Below are positions 35,606 to 44,274 of a DNA stretch of 64,000 bases, piece by piece. Numbering within the stretch: position 1 is the first letter of the stretch; each line of letters begins with the position of its first letter. Position numbers and translations under genes: made by a program. This DNA is from CAXBDP01 sp964598395. GTDB lineage: Bacteria; Bacteroidota; Bacteroidia; Cytophagales; Cyclobacteriaceae. The notes under the pieces are model-generated. The model searched no databases. It worked only from the letters and a program-made list of their open reading frames with translations, and had not been told where the DNA came from. The stretch lies in the NCBI GenBank assembly GCA_964598395.1, contig CAZRBW010000008.1, positions 1 to 64,000 of the forward strand, written 5' to 3'.

Positions 35606-37484
35606 GTTACTAAAGCATTCCTTTTCTGTATTTTTGACCGTGAATTTAAAATACTCTCTATTTCTATTTTTTACATTGATTTTGGGTTTCACTCAAAATT
35701 CTTTTGCGCAGATTCTAAATGATTCTGCTCAAAGTGTATATGGCCCTAACACCACAACCTTTACCACAGGTAAAGCGATTCGTCTTAGCGATGTACATTA
35801 TCAGCCAGTAGATACTTCTATGAATAAATTTCATCGTTTTCAGAAGATTCATGAACTGGGCAATAAGTATCAAGACCTAGGCAATCATGGTACAGCTATG
35901 TGGCCGATATTTTTTGAAATGCCTACCACTGTGGGAGTTACATCAGGATTTCATGCCTATGATCATTACTTTAGGGATAAAGATAAAATGAGGTACTTCG
36001 ATACTAAATCGCCGTACACGAATTTAGCACCTGTATTTGCCGGGTCAGGTCGAAGCTTGCTCGATATAGATTACAGCAGAAATGTAACAGAGTATTGGAA
36101 TGTTGGAATCAATTTCAATACGATCCGAATGGATAAGCAATTGGCTGCACGCGGTAGAGGAGATCGGAATGTCGAAGCTAATAGCTACGATATGTATACC
36201 CACTACAGGGATTCATCAGAGCGCTATCAAGCAGTTGCATTCTTTTCACGGATGTCTCATGGTGTTACGGAATCTGGAGGAATTATCCCTCCAGAAGTAA
36301 ATGAAGATTCAGAGTTTTTTCTATATCGAGACTCTAGAGTTTATTTAGGGAGTGCTGGAAATCAAGAAGTACGACAAAATTTTCATTTGTATCAGGAATA
36401 CATGCTTAAGCCATTGTTTGGCATATTTACAGAATTTGATCGGCAAAATCAGTTGGTGAAGTATTTGGATGGCTCTAGCGGTGCTAATGAATTTAATTAT
36501 TATCCTGAATATATCATTAGCAATAGTTTTACTGCCGACCGAACTAAGATGAGTCAAACTGAACTTACCGGCGGTGTAAAGGGAGAAATGAATAACCTAT
36601 TTTATTCATTCTATTATAAAAACAGAAATCTCATTTTTCAACCAAAATACCTTGATGAGTCCCGTTTTATGGAGCATTTTGTGGGTACAGATTTAAGGTG
36701 GGAGTTTGATTCACTTTTCAGAATAGAAGCGGGAGGTGAATATACTATTGAAGGTAATTATCGGTTAGAAGGTAAATTATCCTTATTCAATTTTGAAGCT
36801 GAAGCTAAGCAAACACTCAGTGCGCCCAATATGCTTCATCGACAATATTTTGGAAACCATTACGCTTGGGAAAACTCCTTTTCAAATCAATTTTCAAATC
36901 AATTGAATATTGGATATCGCTGGTCAAATGAAAAATTTATGGTTAAACCAAAGGTATCCATCACCAGTATTTCAAATTATATTTATTTCAATGAATTGAA
37001 AGTACCTGAACAGGCAGTTGGCAACATAAGTATGCTTTCTCCTGGACTTGATTTTAGTGTCAATTTTTGGGATAATATGAATTTTAATGCTGAGGTAATT
37101 TACTCCAAAGTTGCTGGCGAATCTGCTAATAAATATCGCTTACCTACCTATTTTGGTAATGGACAGCTTTACTATTTTAATAATTTATTTGGGGGCAAGC
37201 TTACTATCCAAACTGGAATTGATATTCATTATAAATCTGCATGGCTTGCAAATGGCTATGACCCTATCACACAGCAGTACCACTTGCAAAATGACTTTGA
37301 AGTTCCTGCCTACGTGTGGGCTGATTTGTTTGTCAACTTTAAGATTAATCGTACAAGAATATTCCTAAAAATGACTCACATTAATCAAGGCTTGATGGTT
37401 GAAGATGGATATTTTATTACACCATATTACACTGGTATGCCCAGAGTGCTTGATGTGGGGCTTAGTTGGATGTTTTTTGACTAA
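35592..37484 (+). CDS. Putative porin (Porin_10 type outer-membrane protein)
   Basis: 630-residue outer-membrane protein. The signal peptide ends TQNSFAQ after an unusually long leader. The body consists of alternating strands rich in aromatic residues (for example NLFYSFYYKNRNLIF, FRIEAGGEYTIEGNYRL, MNFNAEVIYSKVAG) and the C-terminus ends in FDVGLSWMFFD-like aromatic residues, as required for barrel insertion. This matches the Bacteroidota putative porin family. It starts within lpxK and stops one base before miaE begins. Confidence 0.8.
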   Translation: MKKTELLKHSFSVFLTVNLKYSLFLFFTLILGFTQNSFAQILNDSAQSVYGPNTTTFTTGKAIRLSDVHYQPVDTSMNKFHRFQKIHELGNKYQDLGNHGTAMWPIFFEMPTTVGVTSGFHAYDHYFRDKDKMRYFDTKSPYTNLAPVFAGSGRSLLDIDYSRNVTEYWNVGINFNTIRMDKQLAARGRGDRNVEANSYDMYTHYRDSSERYQAVAFFSRMSHGVTESGGIIPPEVNEDSEFFLYRDSRVYLGSAGNQEVRQNFHLYQEYMLKPLFGIFTEFDRQNQLVKYLDGSSGANEFNYYPEYIISNSFTADRTKMSQTELTGGVKGEMNNLFYSFYYKNRNLIFQPKYLDESRFMEHFVGTDLRWEFDSLFRIEAGGEYTIEGNYRLEGKLSLFNFEAEAKQTLSAPNMLHRQYFGNHYAWENSFSNQFSNQLNIGYRWSNEKFMVKPKVSITSISNYIYFNELKVPEQAVGNISMLSPGLDFSVNFWDNMNFNAEVIYSKVAGESANKYRLPTYFGNGQLYYFNNLFGGKLTIQTGIDIHYKSAWLANGYDPITQQYHLQNDFEVPAYVWADLFVNFKINRTRIFLKMTHINQGLMVEDGYFITPYYTGMPRVLDVGLSWMFFD

Positions 37485-37485
37485 T

Positions 37486-38073
37486 ATGGAGGTTTTAGGT
37501 TTAGCATTGCCAACCGACCCTAGATGGGTAAATATTGTAGAAATGGACATCAGAGAAATTCTGATTGATCATGCTTATTGTGAGCAAAAAGCTGCCTCCT
37601 CATGTATTTCACTGATTACATTATATCCAGAGAAATCCAAAATGGTAGAGGTTCTTACTCCAGTAGTGGCAGAAGAATGGAGCCACTTTGAAAGAGTGAT
37701 GGAGCATCTCAAGAAGCGTGGATACGAGTTCGGTAGACAACGTAAGGATGAGTACGTCAATGAACTATTAAAATTCCAACGAAAAGGAGGGAACCGTAAT
37801 GAGCAGCTTTGTGAAAAACTCCTCTTCAATGCTTTAATAGAAGCTCGCAGTTGTGAGAGATTCAGGCTTTTGTGGAAAAATATAGCCGACCAAGAGTTAT
37901 CTAAATTCTATTATGAATTAATGGTTTCAGAAGCTAGTCATTATCGAAACTTCATAGAGCTAGCAAAGGAATATCAACCTGAAGAAATTGTTTGGGAAAG
38001 ATGGAAGCAAATCCTGAAAACAGAAGCGGAAATAATGAAAAATCTCGAATTAAGAGGAGACAGAATGCACTAA
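37486..38073 (+). CDS. miaE: tRNA-(ms2io6A)-hydroxylase
   Basis: Diiron, ferritin-like hydroxylase that modifies the isopentenyl side chain of ms2i6A at tRNA position 37. 195 residues. The metal helices carry HAYCEQKAAS, EEWSHFERV and EASHYRNFI, giving the Glu/His ligand pattern. The frame extends upstream inside the porin gene, but the ATG at 37486 (MEVLGLALP) is the family start. It forms a tight unit with lpxK and the porin. miaA and miaB are not nearby. Confidence 0.9.
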   Translation: MEVLGLALPTDPRWVNIVEMDIREILIDHAYCEQKAASSCISLITLYPEKSKMVEVLTPVVAEEWSHFERVMEHLKKRGYEFGRQRKDEYVNELLKFQRKGGNRNEQLCEKLLFNALIEARSCERFRLLWKNIADQELSKFYYELMVSEASHYRNFIELAKEYQPEEIVWERWKQILKTEAEIMKNLELRGDRMH

Positions 38074-38105
38074 TTGGAGTTCCAATTACATAGCAATGCC
38101 GTGAA

Positions 38106-39380
38106 TTAAGTCTTCAAATTTTTCTTCTTAGCAGCAGGAAATAATAGGTTATTTAATATCAATCTATACCCTGGCGAATTTGGAAATAGATTCATATCTG
38201 TAGGCTCTTCACCCACGAAGTGTTGATAATCTTCGGGATCATGTCCTCCATAGAAAGTCCAAAAGCCTTTCCCAAACTCACCATGCAAATACCTTGCTTC
38301 ATCAATATCTTTTGTTTCACCAAGAATCACAACATCTGATTTTACCATACTCTTTTTATATGCTGTACTTTGTCCCATAAAGCCTTTTATTATCCGCTGA
38401 TGATTCTGAGTAAGCATTGTCGGTATTGGATCCCATTTTGCTGAAAATTGGAATAAGGAGAAAAAGTCGTTTCTTTCTGATAGCCCTCTCTCTATTTGTT
38501 TGTTATCTATGTTAGAATATGCGTATTCTACAGGATCCATTTTCAATCTGAAATTCTCAAAAGCAAAAGTTTGTGTAAAATCAAGCTTGTCATTTGCTTT
38601 TGGGTCTGCACCATCCCCATCGTACATGCGTTCAATAAAGTCTACATTCTGAGCTGCCAAGGCAATATCAAAAGTCTCAGTAGCTGAACACATGGCAAAT
38701 AGAAAACCACCACCCGCCACAAATTCCTTGATAGTTTTTACCACTCCCAATTTCATTTGTGATACTTTTTTATATCCGAAATTTTTAGCAACGTCTTCGT
38801 ATTCTCTTACCATATCTTGGTACCAAGGAAAGTCTTTAAAGCTTCGATAAAACTTTCCATATTGCCCAGTAAAATCTTCATGATGCAAATGTAGCCAGTC
38901 ATAATTTACTAGCTCTCCTTCAAGTACTTCCGTATCAAAAATTATATCGTACGGTATTTCGGCATAACTCATTACCAAGGTAACAGCATCATCCCAAGGT
39001 TGCTTGCTTTTAGGAGAGTACACTGCCACTTTTGGTGCCTTGTCCAGCTGCATCACGTCAGCATTGGATGAAGGACTTCTAATTTCATTTCTGATTTGAT
39101 TAGCCTGTGCACTACTAATTACTTGGTATGAAACATTGCGTATGACACACTCATCTTCAAACTTTGATGTATATGGCATCATGAAACTTCCACCTCTATA
39201 ATTGAGTAACCATTCCACTGATGTTTCTCGCTCTAATACCCAAAATGCAATACCATAGGCCTTCAGGTGGTTGCTTTGGGATTCATCCATTGGAATAAGG
39301 ATTTCATTAGCGTTAGCATGAAAAACCATCAGGAAAAAGGTGCAGAGTGTTATAATTATCTTTCTCATCATTCTTATCAA
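38106..39380 (-). CDS. Exported protein with class I glutamine amidotransferase-like domain
   Basis: 424-residue protein with signal peptide (FFLMVFHANA). Close relatives in databases are often labelled asparagine synthetase B, but no Asn synthetase motif is visible. The central part (KEFVAGGGFLFAMCSATETFDIALA, near 225-250) looks like the nucleophile elbow of a class I glutamine amidotransferase/ThuA-like fold, with a His-rich LHLHHEDF strand before it and FWTFYGGHDPEDY near the C-terminus. A periplasmic hydrolase-like role is possible; the substrate is unknown. The start could be the ATG at 39368. Confidence 0.6.
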   Translation of the reverse strand: MIRMMRKIIITLCTFFLMVFHANANEILIPMDESQSNHLKAYGIAFWVLERETSVEWLLNYRGGSFMMPYTSKFEDECVIRNVSYQVISSAQANQIRNEIRSPSSNADVMQLDKAPKVAVYSPKSKQPWDDAVTLVMSYAEIPYDIIFDTEVLEGELVNYDWLHLHHEDFTGQYGKFYRSFKDFPWYQDMVREYEDVAKNFGYKKVSQMKLGVVKTIKEFVAGGGFLFAMCSATETFDIALAAQNVDFIERMYDGDGADPKANDKLDFTQTFAFENFRLKMDPVEYAYSNIDNKQIERGLSERNDFFSLFQFSAKWDPIPTMLTQNHQRIIKGFMGQSTAYKKSMVKSDVVILGETKDIDEARYLHGEFGKGFWTFYGGHDPEDYQHFVGEEPTDMNLFPNSPGYRLILNNLLFPAAKKKNLKT

Positions 39381-39483
39381 CTGTATTTAAAACCTTTTAG
39401 GCGTATCAACCCACAATTTACGTAAATATCCATCGTGTTGGTAATGGCATTGTGTAGGTTTACGAAGTTATTATAAAAACGGT

Positions 39484-40725
39484 ATGGATTTTTCAGAAAA
39501 TGTAAGAGAAGGCCTTCGATCCATGAAGGGCAGCATGTTAAGAACAACACTTACTGCATTGATTGTAGCTATTGGTATTACCTCTTTGGTGGGAATGTTG
39601 ACGGCCATCGATGGTATACGAGCCTCAGTAGAAGATAGCTTTTCAACTTTTGGTGTAAATACTTTTGATGTAGTTTCTAAGCGGGTGGAGAGAGGTAGAA
39701 ATGTGGGTGGAATACAAGAAAAGAGAGTGCCGCCTTTGAAAATTCGAGAGGTTAAGGCTTTCAAGCAGGAATTCCAATACGCTGATGCAATGACTATAAC
39801 AACCAATGTGGGCGGCGCAGTTGAAGTATCTCATTTATCTTTAAAAACAAATCCTAATAGTCGAATTTTAGGGACAGATGAAAATTATATTTTCATCAAT
39901 GGATTAGAATTGGCTCTTGGTAGGAATTTTACTCCTGATGAAATAGCCATTGGAGCACCTGTTGCGATAATAGGGAGTGAAATAAGAAATACCTTATTCC
40001 CAAACAATGCAGATCCTATAAATAAACAAATTAGTTTCTATGGCAGGAAATATAATGTTATTGGCGTTTTGGATAAACAAGGTGGTTTAGGTGGTGGCGG
40101 TGGAGCCGATAGGAATATATTAATATCTTTTGAAAACGCCTCTAAATTAGATAGAAACGGCACATTTAATTATGCGATCAAAACCATGGTGACTTCACCT
40201 GAGGTTACCCCATTTGCTATGGGTGAGGCTACACTATTAATGAGAAAAATTCGCCGGAATGAAGTATTGGAAGTAGAATCATTTGAAGTAGTAAAAAGTG
40301 AGTCTTTGTCCGAAAGGCTTGACGAAATTTCTGGCTATTTACGAATAGGTGGCTTTGGCATTGGTTTTATTACACTTTTAGGAGCTTCTATTGGCCTAAT
40401 GAATATAATGATGGTGACTGTAACTGAACGGACCAGAGAAATTGGAATTAGAAAGGCAATGGGCGCTACACCTATAAAAATAAGAGAACAATTTCTGATT
40501 GAAGCAATTGTGATTTGTATTGCGGGAGGTTTAATTGGAATACTTCTTGGAATAGGAATTGGGAACGGTGTTTCTAATATCATTTCTCCTGGCACTTTTG
40601 TAATGCCTTGGCTTTGGATGATAGTTGGCTTGGTTGTTTGTGTATTTGTCGGTTTAATTTCGGGTTTCATCCCTGCTAATAAGGCTTCTAAACTAGATCC
40701 TATCGATTCACTTCGATACGAATAA
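39484..40725 (+). CDS. MacB/FtsX-type ABC transporter permease
   Basis: 413-residue permease with the MacB layout: TM1 at about 20-42, a large periplasmic MacB_PCD domain (about 45-280, including GGLGGGGGAD), then three C-terminal TM helices with the FtsX motif TERTREIGIRKAMGATP near 315. By family it would export peptides, drugs or lipoproteins. No ATPase or membrane-fusion gene is adjacent, so it must use a partner encoded elsewhere. An octamer copy encodes the start of its penultimate helix. Confidence 0.88.
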   Translation: MDFSENVREGLRSMKGSMLRTTLTALIVAIGITSLVGMLTAIDGIRASVEDSFSTFGVNTFDVVSKRVERGRNVGGIQEKRVPPLKIREVKAFKQEFQYADAMTITTNVGGAVEVSHLSLKTNPNSRILGTDENYIFINGLELALGRNFTPDEIAIGAPVAIIGSEIRNTLFPNNADPINKQISFYGRKYNVIGVLDKQGGLGGGGGADRNILISFENASKLDRNGTFNYAIKTMVTSPEVTPFAMGEATLLMRKIRRNEVLEVESFEVVKSESLSERLDEISGYLRIGGFGIGFITLLGASIGLMNIMMVTVTERTREIGIRKAMGATPIKIREQFLIEAIVICIAGGLIGILLGIGIGNGVSNIISPGTFVMPWLWMIVGLVVCVFVGLISGFIPANKASKLDPIDSLRYE

Positions 40726-40780
40726 TTGAACTAAATAGAAAATTTAATCCGTCTGTATAAGCTTGGTTTGATTTCGTAAA

Positions 40781-40814
40781 TAATTCAATTACTTTAGTTT
40801 AAGTAATTGAATTA
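40781..40814. repeat. 14-base perfect inverted repeat in the lipoprotein leader
   Basis: TAATTCAATTACTT and AAGTAATTGAATTA flank the loop TAGTTT, 19 bases before the ATG of the lipoprotein gene at 40833. It lacks a T-tract, so it is either an operator, an mRNA hairpin or a weak AT-rich terminator for the permease gene. Confidence 0.55.
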
Positions 40815-40832
40815 ACCCAAAACAATCAAACC

Positions 40833-41621
40833 ATGAAACGACTTGTAAATTTTTCTACCATTATAAGCTTGCTTTTTGTTAGCGCAATGCTCTTTAGTTG
40901 TGGAGGTGATAATGATAGTTCTACAGCGGAGTCTGAAGAGCTTCTTGAAACTGAAACGCCAAATATTCAGGGAGCTTGGAAGTTAATTAGTTCAAATGGA
41001 CAAGCTATTGAAGATGAAGTAGTAGTTATTGTTTCACCTAGCTTCACAGCATTTTCTATAGGAGCTGCAGGTACAGGTGAGTTTTTAGGAGCTGGAGGCG
41101 GTTTTTATAATTTCGACAATAATTCATTCAATGTTGAAGTTGCTTTTAGTACTCAAGACAGTACTTTGGTTGGTACTACCTTGTCATACCAATACTCTTT
41201 AGATGGTAATACCTTTACGACCATGTATGATGGTATTACAGATATATATGAGAAAATAGATGACTCTGTGACTGACCTAACAGGTAATTGGAGAATGCTG
41301 GGTAGGCCAAATGCTGATGGAGTATTAGAACAAAGAAGACCTGTAGCAGATCGTGTGACTATCAAAATATTATCTGGCACAAGATTCCAATGGGCAGCTA
41401 TCAATACAGGAACTAAGCAATTTCTTGGGACCGGAGCTGGAACATATACTATTGAAAATGGAACCTACACTGAGCATATAACTACATTCTCAAGAAATAA
41501 TGAAAGAGTAGGTGCTGTTTTGCCATTTAGTTATAGAATTCAAGATGGTGATTGGTATCACTCAGGAAATAGTAGCTCAGGTGAACCTATGGCAGAAGTT
41601 TGGGCGAGATACGAGAAATAA
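40833..41621 (+). CDS. Lipoprotein with duplicated beta-rich domain (DUF4488-like)
   Basis: 262-residue lipoprotein (lipobox LFSC, Cys at residue 23) with an acidic Ser/Glu linker. Two related domains follow: about 45-140 (IQGAWKLI ... FTAFSIGAAGTGEFLGAGGG) and 148-262 (LTGNWRML ... FQWAAINTGTKQFLGTGAGT), each ending in a GTTLSYQYSLDG or GAVLPFSYRIQDG strand pair. This is an internal duplication of a lipocalin-like or DUF4488-type unit that may bind a small ligand. It is flanked upstream by a perfect inverted repeat and downstream by a terminator. Confidence 0.7.
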   Translation: MKRLVNFSTIISLLFVSAMLFSCGGDNDSSTAESEELLETETPNIQGAWKLISSNGQAIEDEVVVIVSPSFTAFSIGAAGTGEFLGAGGGFYNFDNNSFNVEVAFSTQDSTLVGTTLSYQYSLDGNTFTTMYDGITDIYEKIDDSVTDLTGNWRMLGRPNADGVLEQRRPVADRVTIKILSGTRFQWAAINTGTKQFLGTGAGTYTIENGTYTEHITTFSRNNERVGAVLPFSYRIQDGDWYHSGNSSSGEPMAEVWARYEK

Positions 41622-41642
41622 TTAAGAATTTTATTCAAAATT

Positions 41643-41668
41643 TAGCCCGGTTTTTGCCGGGTTTTTTG
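41643..41668 (+). terminator. Rho-independent terminator
   Basis: AGCCCGG/CCGGGTT stem with a TTTTTG loop and T6 tail, 22 bases after the duplicated-domain lipoprotein gene. Confidence 0.85.
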
Positions 41669-41700
41669 TGTAAATCAAATGTTAAGAAAGGGAAATTTAC

Positions 41701-42222
41701 GTGAAGAATATCAAGTTAATTTTACTATTCACATTCATTGTAAGTGGGTCAGTAATTGCTCAGCAGTCTGAAGAGGATAAAATGAATGTCGCTTATGATA
41801 AGTATATGGAAGGTGAGTTTCATGCTGCCATTCAAGACTTTACGACAATTATCAAGAATAATCCGAAAAATGCCGAGGCACTGTTTATCAGAGGAATTTG
41901 CCTATCTAGTATTGGATCAGAACTTCCTGCTATTGAAGACTTTACAAAAGCATTGTTAATTAATCCAAAGTATAAAGAAGCGTACCTAGAGAGGGCTTAT
42001 TCAAAAAATAACTTAGAAGATTACGCAGGAGCATTGGCAGATTATGGCAAGGCGCTAGAAATTGATCCTAATTATGCCGAGGCTTATTTGAATAGAGGCA
42101 CGTTATATTATGAAATGGATCGTGATGCGGAAGCTTGCAAGGATTGGAGAAAAGCCATGAACTTAGGTTTCAAAATAGCCGAGCAAGTGGTTGAGGCCAA
42201 TTGCAAAGAATGTAATCCATAA
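41701..42222 (+). CDS. Exported TPR protein, GTG start
   Basis: 173-residue protein with signal peptide (SGSVIAQ) and three clear TPR units: EGEFHAAIQDFTTIIKNNPK, then SIGSELPAIEDFTKALLINP and LEDYAGALADYGKALEIDP. The C-terminus holds a Cys pair (NCKEC). The start codon is a GTG at 41701, which directly precedes a good signal peptide; no ATG would preserve it. It sits downstream of a terminator and faces a minus-strand gene. It probably works as a periplasmic adaptor; the partner is unknown. Confidence 0.8.
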   Translation: MKNIKLILLFTFIVSGSVIAQQSEEDKMNVAYDKYMEGEFHAAIQDFTTIIKNNPKNAEALFIRGICLSSIGSELPAIEDFTKALLINPKYKEAYLERAYSKNNLEDYAGALADYGKALEIDPNYAEAYLNRGTLYYEMDRDAEACKDWRKAMNLGFKIAEQVVEANCKECNP

Positions 42223-42230
42223 TTGACTAA

Positions 42231-42458
42231 TCAATCTTCCATTGCTTCTTCTCTCAGCGCTTTTTTTAACTGATATGGCAAGGGAGATTTGCCACGAATT
42301 GCCCAGATGAGTGACCAAATCCAACCAATAATCGTCCAACCAAAACAAAGGTTCAAAAGTAAAACCTCTCTCAAATTCTTCTTGGAGAATGCGAGGAAGG
42401 TAGGAAGGAAGTAAAGTAATACCACTAAGAAGTTGAGTAAAATCGATTTTATAGTCAT
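42231..42458 (-). CDS. Small membrane protein of the superinfection immunity (Imm) family
   Basis: 75-residue protein with two transmembrane helices (about 5-23 and 33-52). The signature NLCFGWTIIGWIWSLIWAI matches the T4 Imm-like family (PF14373), whose phage members block DNA entry by related phages. Similar genes are scattered in bacterial chromosomes with unknown function. The C-terminus is charged (LREEAMED). It lies between a TPR gene and the aldo/keto reductase gene, with a hairpin upstream. No other phage gene is near. Confidence 0.75.
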   Translation of the reverse strand: MTIKSILLNFLVVLLYFLPTFLAFSKKNLREVLLLNLCFGWTIIGWIWSLIWAIRGKSPLPYQLKKALREEAMED

Positions 42459-42472
42459 TTGGAGAGAAATTT

Positions 42473-42495
42473 AGCCAGGTTTTTTAAGCCTGGCT
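42473..42495 (-). terminator. Hairpin after the aldo/keto reductase gene
   Basis: AGCCAGG and CCTGGCT form a 7-base stem with a 9-base loop in the 45-base gap between the reductase stop and the small membrane gene. A T-run follows only on the plus strand, so it could act for either direction. Confidence 0.6.
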
Positions 42496-42503
42496 TTTCT
42501 AAT

Positions 42504-43490
42504 TTAGAACATTGGTTTAGCAGGTGTATTATCCAAAATCTCTTCCATCTTAGTTAATACTTCATTAGTCAATTTAGGTAATGCATCAAGACTTTTAAGA
42601 TTTTCTTCAAGCTGGCTTAGTTTTGATGCGCCAAGAATTACTGTACTTACATTTGGATTCTTAAGACACCAGGAGATGGCAAGGTTTGCCATTGAGATTC
42701 CAATTTCTTTTGCAAAAGCAGTCATTTTTCTAACTTTTTGTAGATTTTCTTCTCTCAATGTGCTGTCTTTGAGCCATTCCATTCCTTCAATTCCCAATCG
42801 AGTATCATCAGGAAATCCATCATTGTATTTCCCAGTGAGGATGCCCGAAGCCAATGGTGACCAAATGGTTGTGCCTAAACCTACTGTTTTATAAATCTGG
42901 CTAAACTCTACCTCCACCTTATCTCTTACCAACATATTGTATTGTGGCTGCTCCATTACTGGGCCAATTAGGTTGTAACGCTGAGCCACCATATGTGCTT
43001 CCATAATTTCATGTGCGCTCCACTCTGAGGTGCCCCAATATAGTACTTTGCCTTGCTGGATTAAGTTGTGCATAGTCCAAACAGTTTCTTCAATAGGCGT
43101 TTCCTTATCGGGCCTATGGCAGAAGAATAAATCTAAGTAATCTACTTGTAGTCTTTCAAGTGCAGCATGGCATGCTTCTATGAGGTGTTTTCTATTTAGG
43201 CCTTTTTGCGTAGGAGTAAGCTCTCCGCCAAGTCCAAAAAAGGCTTTGGAGCTTACTACATATGAATCTCTACGCCAATCCATTTTTTTAAGGATTTCAC
43301 CCATTACAATCTCTGATTGCCCACGAGCGTAGATTTCTGCATTGTCGAAGAAGTTCACCCCATTGTCATAGGCCGTAGCCATCAGATTTTCAGCTGTATT
43401 ATCGCCAATTTGCTTGCCGAATGTTAGCCATGAGCCAAATGATAATGCACTAACCTGAAGTCCTGACTTTCCTAATCTTCTATATTCCAT
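42504..43490 (-). CDS. Aldo/keto reductase
   Basis: NAD(P)H-dependent (alpha/beta)8-barrel oxidoreductase of 328 residues, close to the potassium-channel beta-subunit/YghZ subgroup. The catalytic tetrad is readable: Asp and Tyr in FFDNAEIYARG, Lys in VVSSKAFFG, His in LFFCHRPD. The C-terminal cofactor region has STVILGASKLSQLEENL. It reduces aldehydes or ketones; the natural substrate is not clear. It starts 10 bases after the AlbA_2 gene and may be co-transcribed with it. Confidence 0.93.
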   Translation of the reverse strand: MEYRRLGKSGLQVSALSFGSWLTFGKQIGDNTAENLMATAYDNGVNFFDNAEIYARGQSEIVMGEILKKMDWRRDSYVVSSKAFFGLGGELTPTQKGLNRKHLIEACHAALERLQVDYLDLFFCHRPDKETPIEETVWTMHNLIQQGKVLYWGTSEWSAHEIMEAHMVAQRYNLIGPVMEQPQYNMLVRDKVEVEFSQIYKTVGLGTTIWSPLASGILTGKYNDGFPDDTRLGIEGMEWLKDSTLREENLQKVRKMTAFAKEIGISMANLAISWCLKNPNVSTVILGASKLSQLEENLKSLDALPKLTNEVLTKMEEILDNTPAKPMF

Positions 43491-43500
43491 AGTTTAAATT

Positions 43501-44145
43501 TTATCTTGTGTAATAAATTTCCTTTTCATTATTATGCTCTCGAAGCATTCCCTCAAGCAACAAGTTAACAATAATTTTTGTTGCTCTTCGCTTCGACACA
43601 TTTATCAATTTACAAAACCTGTTGAGCGTGACCCGTTCGTTCTCTTCCAAAAACTCCATCAGTTTTTTTTCATTTTTATCTAGAGCTCTATCTGTTTTAT
43701 TAGCAGAATCAATGAAGCCCTTTTCCATCATTTTGATTAATTTTTTTGACGCTGGTAGGCTTTTATCTGCTATCCTGATGTAGACTTTCCATTCTCCATT
43801 GGCATCAAGAGTTTTTACAGGCTTTTTAGCAGCTTCTGCAACTTCGGCTATCAATATATATTTTGGTTCATCATATTCATTTTCAGCTTCTTGCTCCAAT
43901 ATTTGAAATGATATTTCGATTGCAGGATCGCACAATTCTCCTCCCGCTTTTTCCAACATATACTTCTCTTCTTCAGGATCAATCCCAATTATTCGCTTAT
44001 TATCACTGATGCCGATCACTAATTTTCCGCCATTTGTATTTGCAAAAGAACCAATTGATTTAGCAATTTTATGCAGATTGTTGATTGATTGTTTGAAGTC
44101 TAAAACCTCACTTTCATTCTGTTTTATTAAATATTCTAACATCAA
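43501..44145 (-). CDS. AlbA_2/Schlafen-like domain protein with C-terminal winged helix
   Basis: 214-residue protein. Residues about 8-140 form an AlbA_2 (divergent AAA_4/Schlafen) domain: ESEVLDFKQSI, FANTNGGKLVIGISD, then KAGGELCDPAI and an RIADKSLPASK strand. The C-terminal 60 residues look like a winged helix (LNRFCKLINVSKRRATKIIVNLL). AlbA_2 proteins are used as DNA-binding regulators, often with a helicase or HTH. An octamer copy encodes its Ala-Gly-Gly. Its target is unknown; the reductase directly downstream is a candidate. Confidence 0.8.
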   Translation of the reverse strand: MMLEYLIKQNESEVLDFKQSINNLHKIAKSIGSFANTNGGKLVIGISDNKRIIGIDPEEEKYMLEKAGGELCDPAIEISFQILEQEAENEYDEPKYILIAEVAEAAKKPVKTLDANGEWKVYIRIADKSLPASKKLIKMMEKGFIDSANKTDRALDKNEKKLMEFLEENERVTLNRFCKLINVSKRRATKIIVNLLLEGMLREHNNEKEIYYTR

Positions 44146-44274
44146 TAGTGGAAAATTTAAATTCTTTTATAATTTGGTTTGCTGAAACGATTAATTCACT
44201 AGCTAACCTGTACTGAGAAAATCAGTTTTTTAACTTCAATCTAATTATTTTAATCACTTTTTCAATTTATTGTT

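Noticed and set aside
38073..38088. Short palindrome after miaE as a terminator
   Set aside because: The arms AATTGGA/TCCAATT are separated by only 2 bases, too few for a hairpin loop, and there is no T-tract.
38106..39380. Asparagine synthetase B assignment
   Set aside because: No N-terminal Cys glutaminase nor ATP pyrophosphatase motif is visible, and the protein has a signal peptide; described by its visible GATase-like features instead.
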